Assembly (NCBI GenBank): GCA_944380945.1
Contig: CALWJG010000030.1
Span: forward strand, 1 to 12,843
DNA length: 12,843 bases
From: an uncultured Agathobaculum sp.
GTDB lineage: Bacteria; Bacillota; Clostridia; Oscillospirales; Butyricicoccaceae
Direction of reading: 5' to 3'
Part shown: piece after piece, positions 1 through 6,176 of the stretch
Position numbering within the stretch: position 1 is the first letter of the stretch
How the letters are laid out: every line of letters begins with the position of its first letter
Notes under the pieces: model-generated
Database searches by the model: none
What the model saw: the letters and a program-made list of their open reading frames with translations, nothing else
What the model was told of the DNA's origin: nothing
Made by a program: the position numbers and the translations under genes

Positions 1-33
1 TGCGCGTGTCTTTTCCGTTTTGTTTGGTCCGCG

Positions 34-633
34 TCAGGCGATGACGGCAGCCGGCGCCTCGACCTGCTCGTAGACGATGCTGATGACAGACAGCACGACC
101 GTCGCGGTCGCGCGGCAGATATGCACCAGATCGTCGTCGATGCCATGGCGGCGGCCCGCTGCGCGGTAGCTGTCGTGCATCGAGGTGATGCGGCTGACCA
201 GCGCGTCCACGGTCACCGGCGGGATGATCGGGCTGGCCCAGCGCTCGAACTTCGCCTCGGTCATGCGGCGGCGGATGACCAGCGCCACGCGCTTCTCATA
301 CAGATAGTGCGCGAGCAGGTTGTGGTCATAGATATCGTCATTATGCGGATAGGTGAAAAAGTCGGTGATGTAATGGCAGATCTCGCCGAGATCGACCGAC
401 AGTTCCCGGCCGTTGACCGGGCCGATGGTGTACTTGCGGGTGAACGCGCGGATCTTTTCCATCACCTCGTCCATCATGATCGAGGGGTTGTGGCGCTTGG
501 TCAGGTAAGTGCCCGTCAGATCCGGCTTTAAGTTGCCGTAAACAAAGCCGCTTTGGTCAAAGGTCACGCCGCAGGTCTGCTCCACATAGTCCAGCAGCAG
601 ATGTGCGACGCGCACATGGGATACGGAATCCAT
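34..633 (-). CDS. Zinc-dependent phospholipase C family protein
   Basis: This 199-residue protein resembles the short clostridial branch of the zinc-dependent phospholipase C family (PF00882 type). Visible family hallmarks are a His-containing N-terminus (SHVRVAH), the LKPD motif near residue 37, the HYITDFFTYPHN stretch near residues 87-98, which supplies likely His and Asp metal ligands, and a downstream HNLLAHYLYEKR segment. True members hydrolyse phospholipids with a three-zinc centre. The small clostridial homologues are mostly uncharacterised, so activity is inferred. I see no secretion signal, so the protein may be cytoplasmic. I chose ATG at 633 because GGAGG lies 7 bases upstream; a TTG at 639 would sit only one base from that site. 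It has its own promoter at 723-751 and is downstream of the radical SAM gene on the same strand. No terminator is visible in the 33 bases after the stop. Confidence 0.75.
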   Translation of the reverse strand: MDSVSHVRVAHLLLDYVEQTCGVTFDQSGFVYGNLKPDLTGTYLTKRHNPSIMMDEVMEKIRAFTRKYTIGPVNGRELSVDLGEICHYITDFFTYPHNDDIYDHNLLAHYLYEKRVALVIRRRMTEAKFERWASPIIPPVTVDALVSRITSMHDSYRAAGRRHGIDDDLVHICRATATVVLSVISIVYEQVEAPAAVIA

Positions 634-691
634 CAGCAATCCTCCAGACGGAATACGCTTAAATACTCATTCATCTCTCATTTCCGAAACA

Positions 692-708
692 GCCGGAGCA
701 GCTCCGGC
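692..708. repeat. 17-bp perfect palindrome in the phospholipase-like gene leader
   Basis: Two 8-base arms (GCCGGAGC and GCTCCGGC) surround a single central A. The site lies about 15 bases downstream of the -10 box at 723-728, so it would fall at the very start of the transcript. It could be an operator or a 7-bp RNA hairpin with loop CAG. No T-run follows, so it is not a terminator. Confidence 0.5.
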
Positions 709-722
709 CCAAAACCGAGAAC

Positions 723-751
723 AGTATATCACAATTCTTTTCGCTTGTCTC
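723..751 (-). promoter_or_regulatory. Promoter of the phospholipase-like gene
   Basis: On the minus strand the -35 is GAGACA (746-751) and the -10 is TATACT (723-728), with a 17-bp spacer. The predicted start of transcription is near 716, giving a leader of about 80 bases before ATG 633. Confidence 0.6.
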
Positions 752-753
752 GT

Positions 754-767
754 ATTTTTCGAAAAAT
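754..767. repeat. 14-bp AT-rich perfect palindrome upstream of a -35 box
   Basis: The palindrome ATTTTTC/GAAAAAT ends 2 bases upstream of the -35 at 746-751. It could be a regulator site or simply an AT-rich UP-like element. The rest of the 200-base gap between the radical SAM stop and ATG 633 holds no gene that I can see. Confidence 0.35.
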
Positions 768-833
768 GTAACACAAGAAACATATTTTTATCGTTTCCCA
801 GCGATTTTTATGGGTAATTTAACCTGAATTTGG

Positions 834-1706
834 TTATCTTGCCCGGAAAGCCTCGCTGCGGAACTGGATCTTGCCCTCGAGCGCCTGCCGCAGGCGCTGG
901 CACATGGCCTCGCGGTCGCGGTTGAGCGTGCCGGCGAGGTTGACGTAGTTGGACGCATGGTTGGCGCGGAAGATGCTGCCCTCGGAATCGATGTGCTCGA
1001 GCAGGATGAGCGTCTCGTGCGCGATCTCGATCGGGTTCATCAGGTAGAAGCGGCCCTCCTGCCAGTCCCGCATGAGCGGGGTGGGCAGCTCGAAGAGCAG
1101 GGTGAGCAGGCCGATGTACTCGGGCTTCATGCGCGAGAGCGCCTGGGCGGTTTTGACCGCGTGCTCCTCGGACAGTTCAAGCGAGCCCAGACCCGCGATC
1201 GCGGTCACGGACAGCTTCATGCCCGCCTGCTTGACCATCAGGCCGGCGCGCACGATCTCGTCCGCGGTCTCGCCCTTGTTGACCCGGCGCAGCACCTCGT
1301 CCGAGCCGGACTCCAGACCGAGGTAGATCATCTCCAGCCCCAGCTCGTGCAGCTGGTCCAGCTCCTCCTGCTTTTTGACCAGGATGGACGCGGGCGAGCC
1401 GTAGCTCGTCACCCGCTCGCACTCGGGAAACAGCTGCCGGATGTAGCGCAGGATCTCCGCCATGTGCTCCGGACGGCACATGAGCGCGTCGCCGTCCGCC
1501 AGGAAGATGCGCTCGACCCGGCGGTACATGCGCCGCGCCTCGTCAAAGTCGCGCTTGACGTCCTCGAGCTTGCGCACGCGGAACTGCTTTTCCTTGTACA
1601 TATCGCAGAAGGTGCACTTGTTGTGGCTGCATCCGATCGTGACCTGCACGATCAGGCTGTATGCCTCGGAAGGCGGCCGGAAAACGCGGCCCTCGTATTC
1701 GATCAT
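834..1706 (-). CDS. Radical SAM protein (COG1032-like)
   Basis: This 290-residue enzyme carries a cysteine triad at C26, C31 and C34 (CSHNKCTFC), which should bind the 4Fe-4S cluster that cleaves S-adenosylmethionine. The spacing is CX4CX2C, not the textbook CX3CX2C. From memory, this is shared by a group of uncharacterised clostridial proteins beginning much like this one. Further radical SAM signs are FLADGDAL (about residue 71), the LGLESGSDEVLRRVNKG segment in the second half of the barrel, and no B12-binding or TRAM domain. The substrate is unknown. I chose ATG 1706, with AAAGGAG 10 bases upstream. The same frame runs open further upstream but crosses the neighbouring gene's terminator and encodes only Arg/Lys-rich junk. 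No strong promoter is visible in the 30 bases between the terminator and the start, so expression may rely partly on read-through from the acidic-protein gene. Confidence 0.85.
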   Translation of the reverse strand: MIEYEGRVFRPPSEAYSLIVQVTIGCSHNKCTFCDMYKEKQFRVRKLEDVKRDFDEARRMYRRVERIFLADGDALMCRPEHMAEILRYIRQLFPECERVTSYGSPASILVKKQEELDQLHELGLEMIYLGLESGSDEVLRRVNKGETADEIVRAGLMVKQAGMKLSVTAIAGLGSLELSEEHAVKTAQALSRMKPEYIGLLTLLFELPTPLMRDWQEGRFYLMNPIEIAHETLILLEHIDSEGSIFRANHASNYVNLAGTLNRDREAMCQRLRQALEGKIQFRSEAFRAR

Positions 1707-1741
1707 GGCTGTTTTTCTCCTTTGATTTGCTGTTTTACGGT

Positions 1742-1776
1742 AAAAAGCAGGGCGGAGAAGCGTGCTCTCCGCCCTG
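1742..1776 (-). terminator. Intrinsic terminator after the acidic-protein gene
   Basis: An 11-bp GC-rich stem (1748-1758 with 1766-1776, loop of 7) is followed on the minus strand by TTTTT at 1746-1742. It begins 16 bases past the stop of the acidic-protein gene and precedes the radical SAM gene. Confidence 0.8.
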
Positions 1777-1791
1777 AATCCTGCTGTTATT

Positions 1792-2127
1792 TCAGTTCTC
1801 GACCGACTTTTCGTCGTCCGCCTCTTCGTCGTCTTCGGGCGCGGCGGTCTCCTCGTCCGCTTCGTCCTCCACGTCCGCGGCTTCCTCCTCCGCGTCGGCA
1901 ATATCCTGCACGTCCGCAGCCGCGCATTCCTCCGCGCAGGCGCAGGAGGCGCAGTCGGAATCCTCGCGCATCATTTCCTCCAGCTCGTCCATTGCCTTGA
2001 GCTCGGCCTCATGATAGACTTCCTCTTCGCGCTTTTTCTGCAGCAGGACGAGCGCCGCCGTGGCGCCGGCTGCACAGGCGAGGCTGGTCAGCAGCAGTCC
2101 CGCTTTGATCTTGGTCGAATTTTTCAC
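1792..2127 (-). CDS. Small membrane-anchored acidic protein with Cys cluster
   Basis: The product is 111 residues and I do not recognise a characterised family. Residues 9-29 form one hydrophobic segment (AGLLLTSLACAAGATAALVLL) preceded by lysines, giving a likely N-terminal membrane anchor. Residues 31-55 are charged and probably helical. A cysteine cluster with spacing CX2CXCX3C follows at C59, C62, C64 and C68. The last 40 residues are almost all Asp, Glu and Ala. The layout recalls small YtxH-like envelope proteins, but the tail is distinctive. The start is probably GTG 2127, 8 bases after AAGGAG. The upstream GTG 2136 overlaps that ribosome binding site. A strong promoter (2169-2197) and a strong terminator (1742-1776) suggest a monocistronic, well-expressed gene. 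Low-complexity acidic composition makes homology calls unreliable. Confidence 0.7.
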   Translation of the reverse strand: MKNSTKIKAGLLLTSLACAAGATAALVLLQKKREEEVYHEAELKAMDELEEMMREDSDCASCACAEECAAADVQDIADAEEEAADVEDEADEETAAPEDDEEADDEKSVEN

Positions 2128-2168
2128 GGTCTCCACTCCTTCTCAAAATGATGCGGAATATATACTTT

Positions 2169-2197
2169 ACTTTACCATATAGGCGCGGCAAAGTCAA
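2169..2197 (-). promoter_or_regulatory. Promoter of the acidic membrane protein gene
   Basis: The minus-strand -35 TTGACT (2192-2197) and -10 TAAAGT (2169-2174) are separated by 17 bp. The promoter lies just past the proC stop, and no terminator is evident between proC and this site. Confidence 0.7.
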
Positions 2198-2217
2198 TGC
2201 CGGCCGCACCATTTGCA

Positions 2218-3027
2218 TTATTTGCCCAGTTCGTACGCGCGGGCGATGCACTTGTCGTTTGCCTCGGCGAGTATGTCATACAGCCCGCGCTGCTCGAGCA
2301 CCTGCATGGCCTCGACCGTCGTGCCGCCGGGCGAGCACACCGCGCGGATGAGCTCGGCGGGCGTTTTGTCCCGCCGGAGCAGCATTTTGGCCGAGCCGAT
2401 CATGGTCTGGCAGAACAGGGTGAGCGCATCGTCCGCCGCGATGCCGTGCTGCACGGCGCTCTGCACCATGGCGTCGGCAAAGGCGTAGATGTAGGCCGGC
2501 GCCGAGCCCGCGAACGGGATGACCTCGTTGAGCATCTCCTCGCGGTCGAACACCACGGTCACGCCCATGGTGTCAAACAGCGCGCGCACCTGCTGCAGCT
2601 GCGCGTCGGTCGCCGCGGCGTTTTTGACCAGCTGGGTCGCGCCCTCGCCCAGCATGAGCGGGGTGTTTGGCATGACGCGGATGATGGCGGTGTCCGCGCC
2701 GAGCGCGGCCTCCATCTTGGCGAAGGTCACGCCCGCGGCGATCGACACCACGAGCGGCTTTTCCCCCGTGCAGCCGGCGAGCACAGGCAGGATCTCGTCG
2801 AAATTCTGCGGCTTGACCGCGAGCAGCACAGTGTCGCAGCCGGTGTACACCGCGGTATAGTCGCCGGTGACGGCGTAGCCCTCCCGGCGGTGTTTCTCCT
2901 GCTTTTCCGCGCTGCGGTTGAACAGCAGCGCCTCCGCCGGCGCAAAAAGCCCGGCGCGCACCGCGCCGTCCGCAATGGCAGATCCCATATTGCCCGCGCC
3001 CAGCACGCCGAAACGGTATTGTTTCAT
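2218..3027 (-). CDS. proC: Pyrroline-5-carboxylate reductase
   Basis: ProC reduces 1-pyrroline-5-carboxylate to L-proline with NAD(P)H in the cytoplasm, the last step of proline synthesis. At 269 residues the protein has the usual family length. The N-terminal Rossmann motif GVLGAGNMGSAI occupies residues 7-18. The substrate-side motif MPNTPLMLGEG lies near residue 120, and the C-terminal P5CR signature (SPGGTTVEAMQVLEQRG) is intact. ATG 3027 has a purine-rich GGGAAGG-type site just upstream and its own promoter at 3078-3106. proB and proA are not in this window, so the pathway is split. Transcripts may run on into the acidic-protein gene, because I see no terminator after the stop. Identification is secure. 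Confidence 0.97.
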   Translation of the reverse strand: MKQYRFGVLGAGNMGSAIADGAVRAGLFAPAEALLFNRSAEKQEKHRREGYAVTGDYTAVYTGCDTVLLAVKPQNFDEILPVLAGCTGEKPLVVSIAAGVTFAKMEAALGADTAIIRVMPNTPLMLGEGATQLVKNAAATDAQLQQVRALFDTMGVTVVFDREEMLNEVIPFAGSAPAYIYAFADAMVQSAVQHGIAADDALTLFCQTMIGSAKMLLRRDKTPAELIRAVCSPGGTTVEAMQVLEQRGLYDILAEANDKCIARAYELGK

Positions 3028-3077
3028 GGTCCTTCCCCTTCCCTGCTGCCGGCAGCGCCGGCTGAAATTCTGCTCAC

Positions 3078-3106
3078 ATTATAGCATATCCGCCTTTTGC
3101 CTGCAA
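3078..3106 (-). promoter_or_regulatory. proC promoter
   Basis: On the minus strand the -35 TTGCAG (3101-3106) and the consensus -10 TATAAT (3078-3083) have a 17-bp spacer. It is arranged back to back with the FUSC gene promoter; the two -35 boxes are only 5 bp apart. Confidence 0.75.
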
Positions 3107-3111
3107 ATGGC

Positions 3112-3140
3112 TTGTGAAACCTGCCGAAACGTGGTAGAAT
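3112..3140 (+). promoter_or_regulatory. Promoter of the FUSC-like gene
   Basis: The -35 TTGTGA (3112-3117) and -10 TAGAAT (3135-3140) have a 17-bp spacer. The promoter is divergent from the proC promoter and lies about 35 bases before the GTG start. Confidence 0.6.
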
Positions 3141-3173
3141 AACAATATCTTTGTTTCCGGAGGCGAGCCAACC

Positions 3174-4094
3174 GTGGAACGGCATCTTCCCCATATCGGG
3201 CTGCGGACGGTCAAAACCGGCCTTGCGGTCGCGCTGGCGCTGTTTTTCGCCGATCTGCGCAGCTCTCCGCTGCCGATCTTTGCGGCGATCGGCGCGATCG
3301 TCGCCATGAGCCGCACGGTGGGGGATGCGTTCGAGACCTGCCGCACGCAGTTTTTCGGCATCCTGCTGGGCGCGGGCTTCGGCGCGGTCTTTGTCCATCT
3401 GTTCGCCGGGTTCCGCTGGATCGGCGTGGGTCTGGGGATGATCGTGCTCATCCTGCTGTGCAACCAGCTGCGGCTGCAGTTCGCGGTGCCGCTGGCGTGC
3501 ATCGTGTTCGTCTCCATCTGCCTTTCGCCTGCGGAGGAGGCGTTCGGCTATGGCGCCAACCGCCTGCTGGACACCACCATCGGTCTGGCGACCGCGCTGG
3601 CGGTCAACATCATCGTCAAGCCGTACAACAACCGCGCGCGGATCGACAGCCTGTTCCGGCAGTTCCTGCGGTCCGTGCCCGCGTATGTGGACGAGCGCGT
3701 GCTGCAGGGGCATTACCCCGATCTCAGCCCGCTGCGCGTCCAGCTGGACCGCATCGCGGCAGAGCTCGCGATCTTCGGCAAGCAGGGGCTGCTCCGCCGC
3801 CGCAGCGACGGGGACGAGGCGGTCTTCCTGCAGGGCTGCGAGCAGCTGGCGCAGTCGGTCTGGCAGGAGCTCTCCGCGCTCTGCGCCATGGACGAGCGCG
3901 GCCGGCTGTCGCCGGAAAACGCGGAAAAGCTGTCCGCCCTCGGGCTGGCCGCGCCCGCGGGACTGGCCGCGCCGCCGCAGACCGAGGCGGATGTGGTCGG
4001 CAATTACCATCTGGACAACCTGCTGCGCGCCTACGGCTTCCTGTCCGCGTTCAGCGGCGCGGGACAGTTCCCGCAGAGCAGCATACCATCCTGA
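3174..4094 (+). CDS. FUSC / aromatic acid exporter family membrane protein
   Basis: This is a 306-residue membrane protein of the ArAE_1/FUSC type (PF06081-like). The N-terminus IGLRTVKTGLAVALALFF is typical of that family. About six hydrophobic segments can be seen, roughly at residues 14-27, 33-46, 60-77, 80-97, 101-117 and 130-146. A conserved-looking NIIVKPYNNR junction then leads into a hydrophilic, probably cytoplasmic helical half of about 150 residues. Relatives have been linked to efflux of aromatic carboxylic acids, but the substrate of the clostridial proteins is unknown. The start is GTG 3174, with GGAGG (3159-3163) 10 bases upstream. It precedes the NSS transporter on the same strand by 48 bases with no visible terminator, so the two may be co-transcribed. 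Confidence 0.8.
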   Translation: MERHLPHIGLRTVKTGLAVALALFFADLRSSPLPIFAAIGAIVAMSRTVGDAFETCRTQFFGILLGAGFGAVFVHLFAGFRWIGVGLGMIVLILLCNQLRLQFAVPLACIVFVSICLSPAEEAFGYGANRLLDTTIGLATALAVNIIVKPYNNRARIDSLFRQFLRSVPAYVDERVLQGHYPDLSPLRVQLDRIAAELAIFGKQGLLRRRSDGDEAVFLQGCEQLAQSVWQELSALCAMDERGRLSPENAEKLSALGLAAPAGLAAPPQTEADVVGNYHLDNLLRAYGFLSAFSGAGQFPQSSIPS

Positions 4095-4142
4095 ACCTGA
4101 AAAAGAGAAAGAAAAGAAATGTAAGGGAGTTAACAACAAACC

Positions 4143-5543
4143 ATGGAACAGAACACAAGAAGCAGTTTTTCCAGCCGCATCGGCTTTGTGCTGGCGGCGG
4201 CGGGCTCGGCGGTGGGCCTGGGCAACCTGTGGCGCTTCCCCTATCTGGCGGCGCAGTACGGCGGCGGCATCTTCCTGCTGGTCTATCTGGTGCTGGTGGT
4301 GACGTTCGGCTTTACGCTCATGGTCACCGAGATCGCCATCGGCCGCAAGACCCGCCTGTCCTGCATCGGGGCGTATAAGGCGCTCGACCGGCGCTTCGGC
4401 TTCCTCGGCTGGATCGCCGCGTTCGTGCCGGTCATCATCACGCCGTATTACTGCGTCATCGGCGGCTGGGTGACCAAATACCTGTTCACCTTCGTCACCG
4501 GCGGCGGCCAGGCCGCGGCGGACAACGGCGGCTTTTTTGACCGCTTCACCCAGTTCGACGCAGGCTCGACGCTCGCGACCCTGTTCAACTTCAACGCCCC
4601 CGGCCCCTGGTTCCTGCTCTATACGCTGCTGACCGCGGCGGTGGTCATCTTCGGCGTGGAAAAGGGCATTGAAAAGGCGAGCAGCTTTATGATGCCCGTG
4701 CTGGCCGTGCTCGCCATCCTGATCGCCGGCTATTCGCTGACCATCGACGGCGCGATGGAGGGTCTGAAATACTACCTGCTGCCCGATTTCTCCAAGTTCT
4801 CCGCCTCGACCGTGCTGGGCGCGATCGGCCAGATGTTCTACTCCATGTCGCTTGCCATGGGCATCATGATCACCTACGGCTCCTACATGCAGCGCGAGAA
4901 CATCATGGAGCACTCGGTCACCCAGATCGAGGTGTTCGACACGCTGTTCGCCTTTGTCGCCGGCCTGATGATCATTCCGCCGGTCGTGGCGTTCAACGGC
5001 GGCGACCCGACCAAGATCAACAACGGCCCCGGCCTGATGTTCAGCACGCTGCCCATGGTGTTCGAATCCATGGCGTTCGGCGAGATCATCGGCGCGGTGT
5101 TCTTCCTGCTGGTGCTGTTCGCGGCGCTGACCTCGTCCATCTCGCTGATGGAGACCATCGTCTCGGTCCTGATGGATAAGACGCCGCTGGGCCGCAAATC
5201 CTCCACCCTGATCGTCACCGGCGCGACGCTGCTCATCGGCATCCCCTCCTGCCTGGGCTACGGCCCGTGGGCGGGCATCAAGATCCTGGGCATGCAGTTC
5301 CTCGACTTTTTCGACTTCATCTCCAACTCGGTGCTCATGCCGATCGTGGCGGTGCTCACCTGCATCCTGATCGGCCATGTGGTCGGCACCAAGGTGATCG
5401 CGGACGAGGTCAAGCAGAACGGCGCGGCCTTCCACCGCGAGGGCCTGCACCGCGTGATGATCCGCTGGATCGCGCCCGTGCTGCTGGTGGCGATCCTGGT
5501 CTCCGAGCTGGCGACCAAGGTATTCGGCCTGTTCACCATCTGA
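4143..5543 (+). CDS. Sodium-dependent transporter, NSS (SNF) family
   Basis: This 466-residue transporter belongs to the neurotransmitter:sodium symporter family, which imports amino acids with Na+. The TM1 signature (GSAVGLGNLWRFPY, residues 21-34) contains A23, V24 and N28, matching LeuT Na+ ligands. Residues S234-S236 in TM6 match the LeuT T254-S256 region. TM8 has LTSS (329-332), matching LeuT T354/S355 of the Na2 site. D266 in TM7 lies where Tyt1 and MhsT carry the aspartate that replaces chloride, so transport is probably chloride-independent. I count about eleven membrane segments, as in MhsT and Tyt1 rather than the twelve of LeuT. The amino acid transported cannot be read from sequence. 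AAGGGAG at 4123-4129 is 13 bases from the ATG, a rather long spacing. The gene follows the FUSC-like gene, and no terminator is clear before the next promoter. Confidence 0.95.
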   Translation: MEQNTRSSFSSRIGFVLAAAGSAVGLGNLWRFPYLAAQYGGGIFLLVYLVLVVTFGFTLMVTEIAIGRKTRLSCIGAYKALDRRFGFLGWIAAFVPVIITPYYCVIGGWVTKYLFTFVTGGGQAAADNGGFFDRFTQFDAGSTLATLFNFNAPGPWFLLYTLLTAAVVIFGVEKGIEKASSFMMPVLAVLAILIAGYSLTIDGAMEGLKYYLLPDFSKFSASTVLGAIGQMFYSMSLAMGIMITYGSYMQRENIMEHSVTQIEVFDTLFAFVAGLMIIPPVVAFNGGDPTKINNGPGLMFSTLPMVFESMAFGEIIGAVFFLLVLFAALTSSISLMETIVSVLMDKTPLGRKSSTLIVTGATLLIGIPSCLGYGPWAGIKILGMQFLDFFDFISNSVLMPIVAVLTCILIGHVVGTKVIADEVKQNGAAFHREGLHRVMIRWIAPVLLVAILVSELATKVFGLFTI

Positions 5544-5568
5544 CCGCCATGCCGCGGCGCCGGCCCGC

Positions 5569-5597
5569 TTGACTTTTGCCCGGCCGGTTGCTATACT
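5569..5597 (+). promoter_or_regulatory. Promoter of the cysS T-box operon
   Basis: The -35 TTGACT (5569-5574) and -10 TATACT (5592-5597) are separated by 17 bp and lie 25 bases after the NSS transporter stop. The predicted transcription start is near 5604, which leaves a leader of about 250 bases filled by the T-box. Confidence 0.85.
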
Positions 5598-5603
5598 AAA
5601 GGA

Positions 5604-5836
5604 AATCAAAAAGCGTTATGGCTGCCATGACGCGGGAAAAGTAACCGTTTTCCGTGCGCCCGAGAGAGAAGCCCCTTTGGCTGCAAGGGCTTTGCGCGCG
5701 GCGCGGCGAAGTGCGCCCGCCGAGCACCGGGGTCAAACGCCCCGCGGGAAGCGCCCGTTACCGCGCGCTCGAGTGAAAAACAAGAGTGGAACCGCGACGA
5801 TAAGCCGCCTCTTTGGACAAAAGAGGCGGCTTTTTT
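5604..5836 (+). promoter_or_regulatory. T-box riboswitch, tRNA-Cys responsive
   Basis: This leader senses uncharged tRNA-Cys and allows read-through when cysteinyl-tRNA is scarce. The Stem I lower helix is GCGGG (5632-5636) with CCCGC (5716-5720). It encloses a specifier loop with AGTA (5640-5643) on the 5' side and GAAGTGC on the 3' side, so the specifier codon is TGC (5712-5714), Cys. GAGAGAG (5662-5668) and the GGCTGCAA distal loop (5679-5686) match Stem I landmarks. The conserved T-box sequence is AGAGTGGAACCGCG (5783-5796), one base from consensus AGGGTGG. The antiterminator pairs 5782-5786 with 5809-5813 and 5794-5796 with 5806-5808, leaving the 7-base bulge TGGAACC. The bulge base after TGG is A (5790), which pairs with the U73 discriminator typical of tRNA-Cys. 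The region between the transporter and the next gene (309 bases) is filled by this element. Confidence 0.95.
5802..5836 (+). terminator. T-box-controlled intrinsic terminator
   Basis: A perfect 13-bp stem (5802-5814 with 5820-5832), a 5-base loop and a T-run at 5831-5836 form the terminator. Its 5' arm overlaps the 3' half of the antiterminator, so the two folds exclude each other. Confidence 0.95.
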
Positions 5837-5852
5837 GGCGAAAGGAGACCGC

Positions 5853-6176
5853 ATGTGGGATGATCTGCTGCTCGCTGTGGGGGAATTCGTGTTGGATATC
5901 CTGCCCATTGCGCCGGAGGATGAAGATTTCTTTATGGCAGACGTGATGGAGATCGAGGAAAGCACCCGTTTCCCCGGCAGGGCGCATTACCTCGTGCGGC
6001 TGCGGCCGCTGACCCGCCAGCCGGAGGGCTGGTATGTCTGCAAACGCAAACACCTGCCCCTGCTGCAGCCCGGGCGGCGCGTATTCGCCGCCGTGCGCAA
6101 GGGCAAAAATAAGCTCGTCCGCGTGTCCGCACTGCAAAACACTGTAAACAAATCCGAAAAGGAGATAAGACCATGA
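5853..6176 (+). CDS. Uncharacterised protein in the Cys T-box operon
   Basis: The product has 107 residues and I do not recognise its family. Residues 4-20 are hydrophobic and amphipathic (DLLLAVGEFVLDILPIA) and probably helical. An acidic patch (EDEDFF) follows. Residues 42-92 alternate hydrophobic and basic residues with short turns, suggesting a small beta-barrel fold. There is a single cysteine, C63, in GWYVCKRKHL, and the C-terminus is basic and polar. The start is ATG 5853, with AAAGGAG (5841-5847) 5 bases upstream. A TTG at 5835 falls inside the terminator T-run and is unlikely. The gene is the first behind the cysteine T-box, and its TGA overlaps the cysS ATG (ATGA). It should therefore be made together with CysS when tRNA-Cys charging falls. 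A role linked to cysteine or cysteinyl-tRNA is only an inference from this context. Confidence 0.8.
   Translation: MWDDLLLAVGEFVLDILPIAPEDEDFFMADVMEIEESTRFPGRAHYLVRLRPLTRQPEGWYVCKRKHLPLLQPGRRVFAAVRKGKNKLVRVSALQNTVNKSEKEIRP

Noticed and set aside
784..836. Possible terminator after the radical SAM gene
   Set aside because: Only a 5-bp repeat (TAACC/GGTTA) overlapping the stop and weak ATCG/CGAT pairing are present, with no T-run on the minus strand.
1707..1901. An N-terminal Arg/Lys-rich extension of the radical SAM protein
   Set aside because: The extension would read through the terminator at 1742-1776 and overlap the acidic-protein gene in another frame. A proper ribosome binding site precedes ATG 1706.
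2218..3027. Plus-strand open frames over proC as possible overlapping genes
   Set aside because: They lack ribosome binding sites and recognisable domains, and proC on the minus strand is unambiguous.
5544..5568. GC-rich self-complementary stretch after the NSS transporter as a terminator
   Set aside because: No T-run follows; it passes directly into the T-box promoter.
3024..5609. A very long open frame on the minus strand opposite the FUSC-like and NSS transporter genes
   Set aside because: The translation is rich in His, Arg, Asp and Gln with no family resemblance. It is the expected shadow of GC-rich third codon positions in the real plus-strand genes. Similar long shadows oppose cysS (5987-7660), trkA (9189-11291) and trkH (10697-12814).
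5611..5631. Small hairpin ATGG-CTG-CCAT with flanking GCGT/ACGC as a separate regulatory RNA
   Set aside because: It lies at the 5' end of the T-box leader, directly before Stem I, and is most simply part of that structure.
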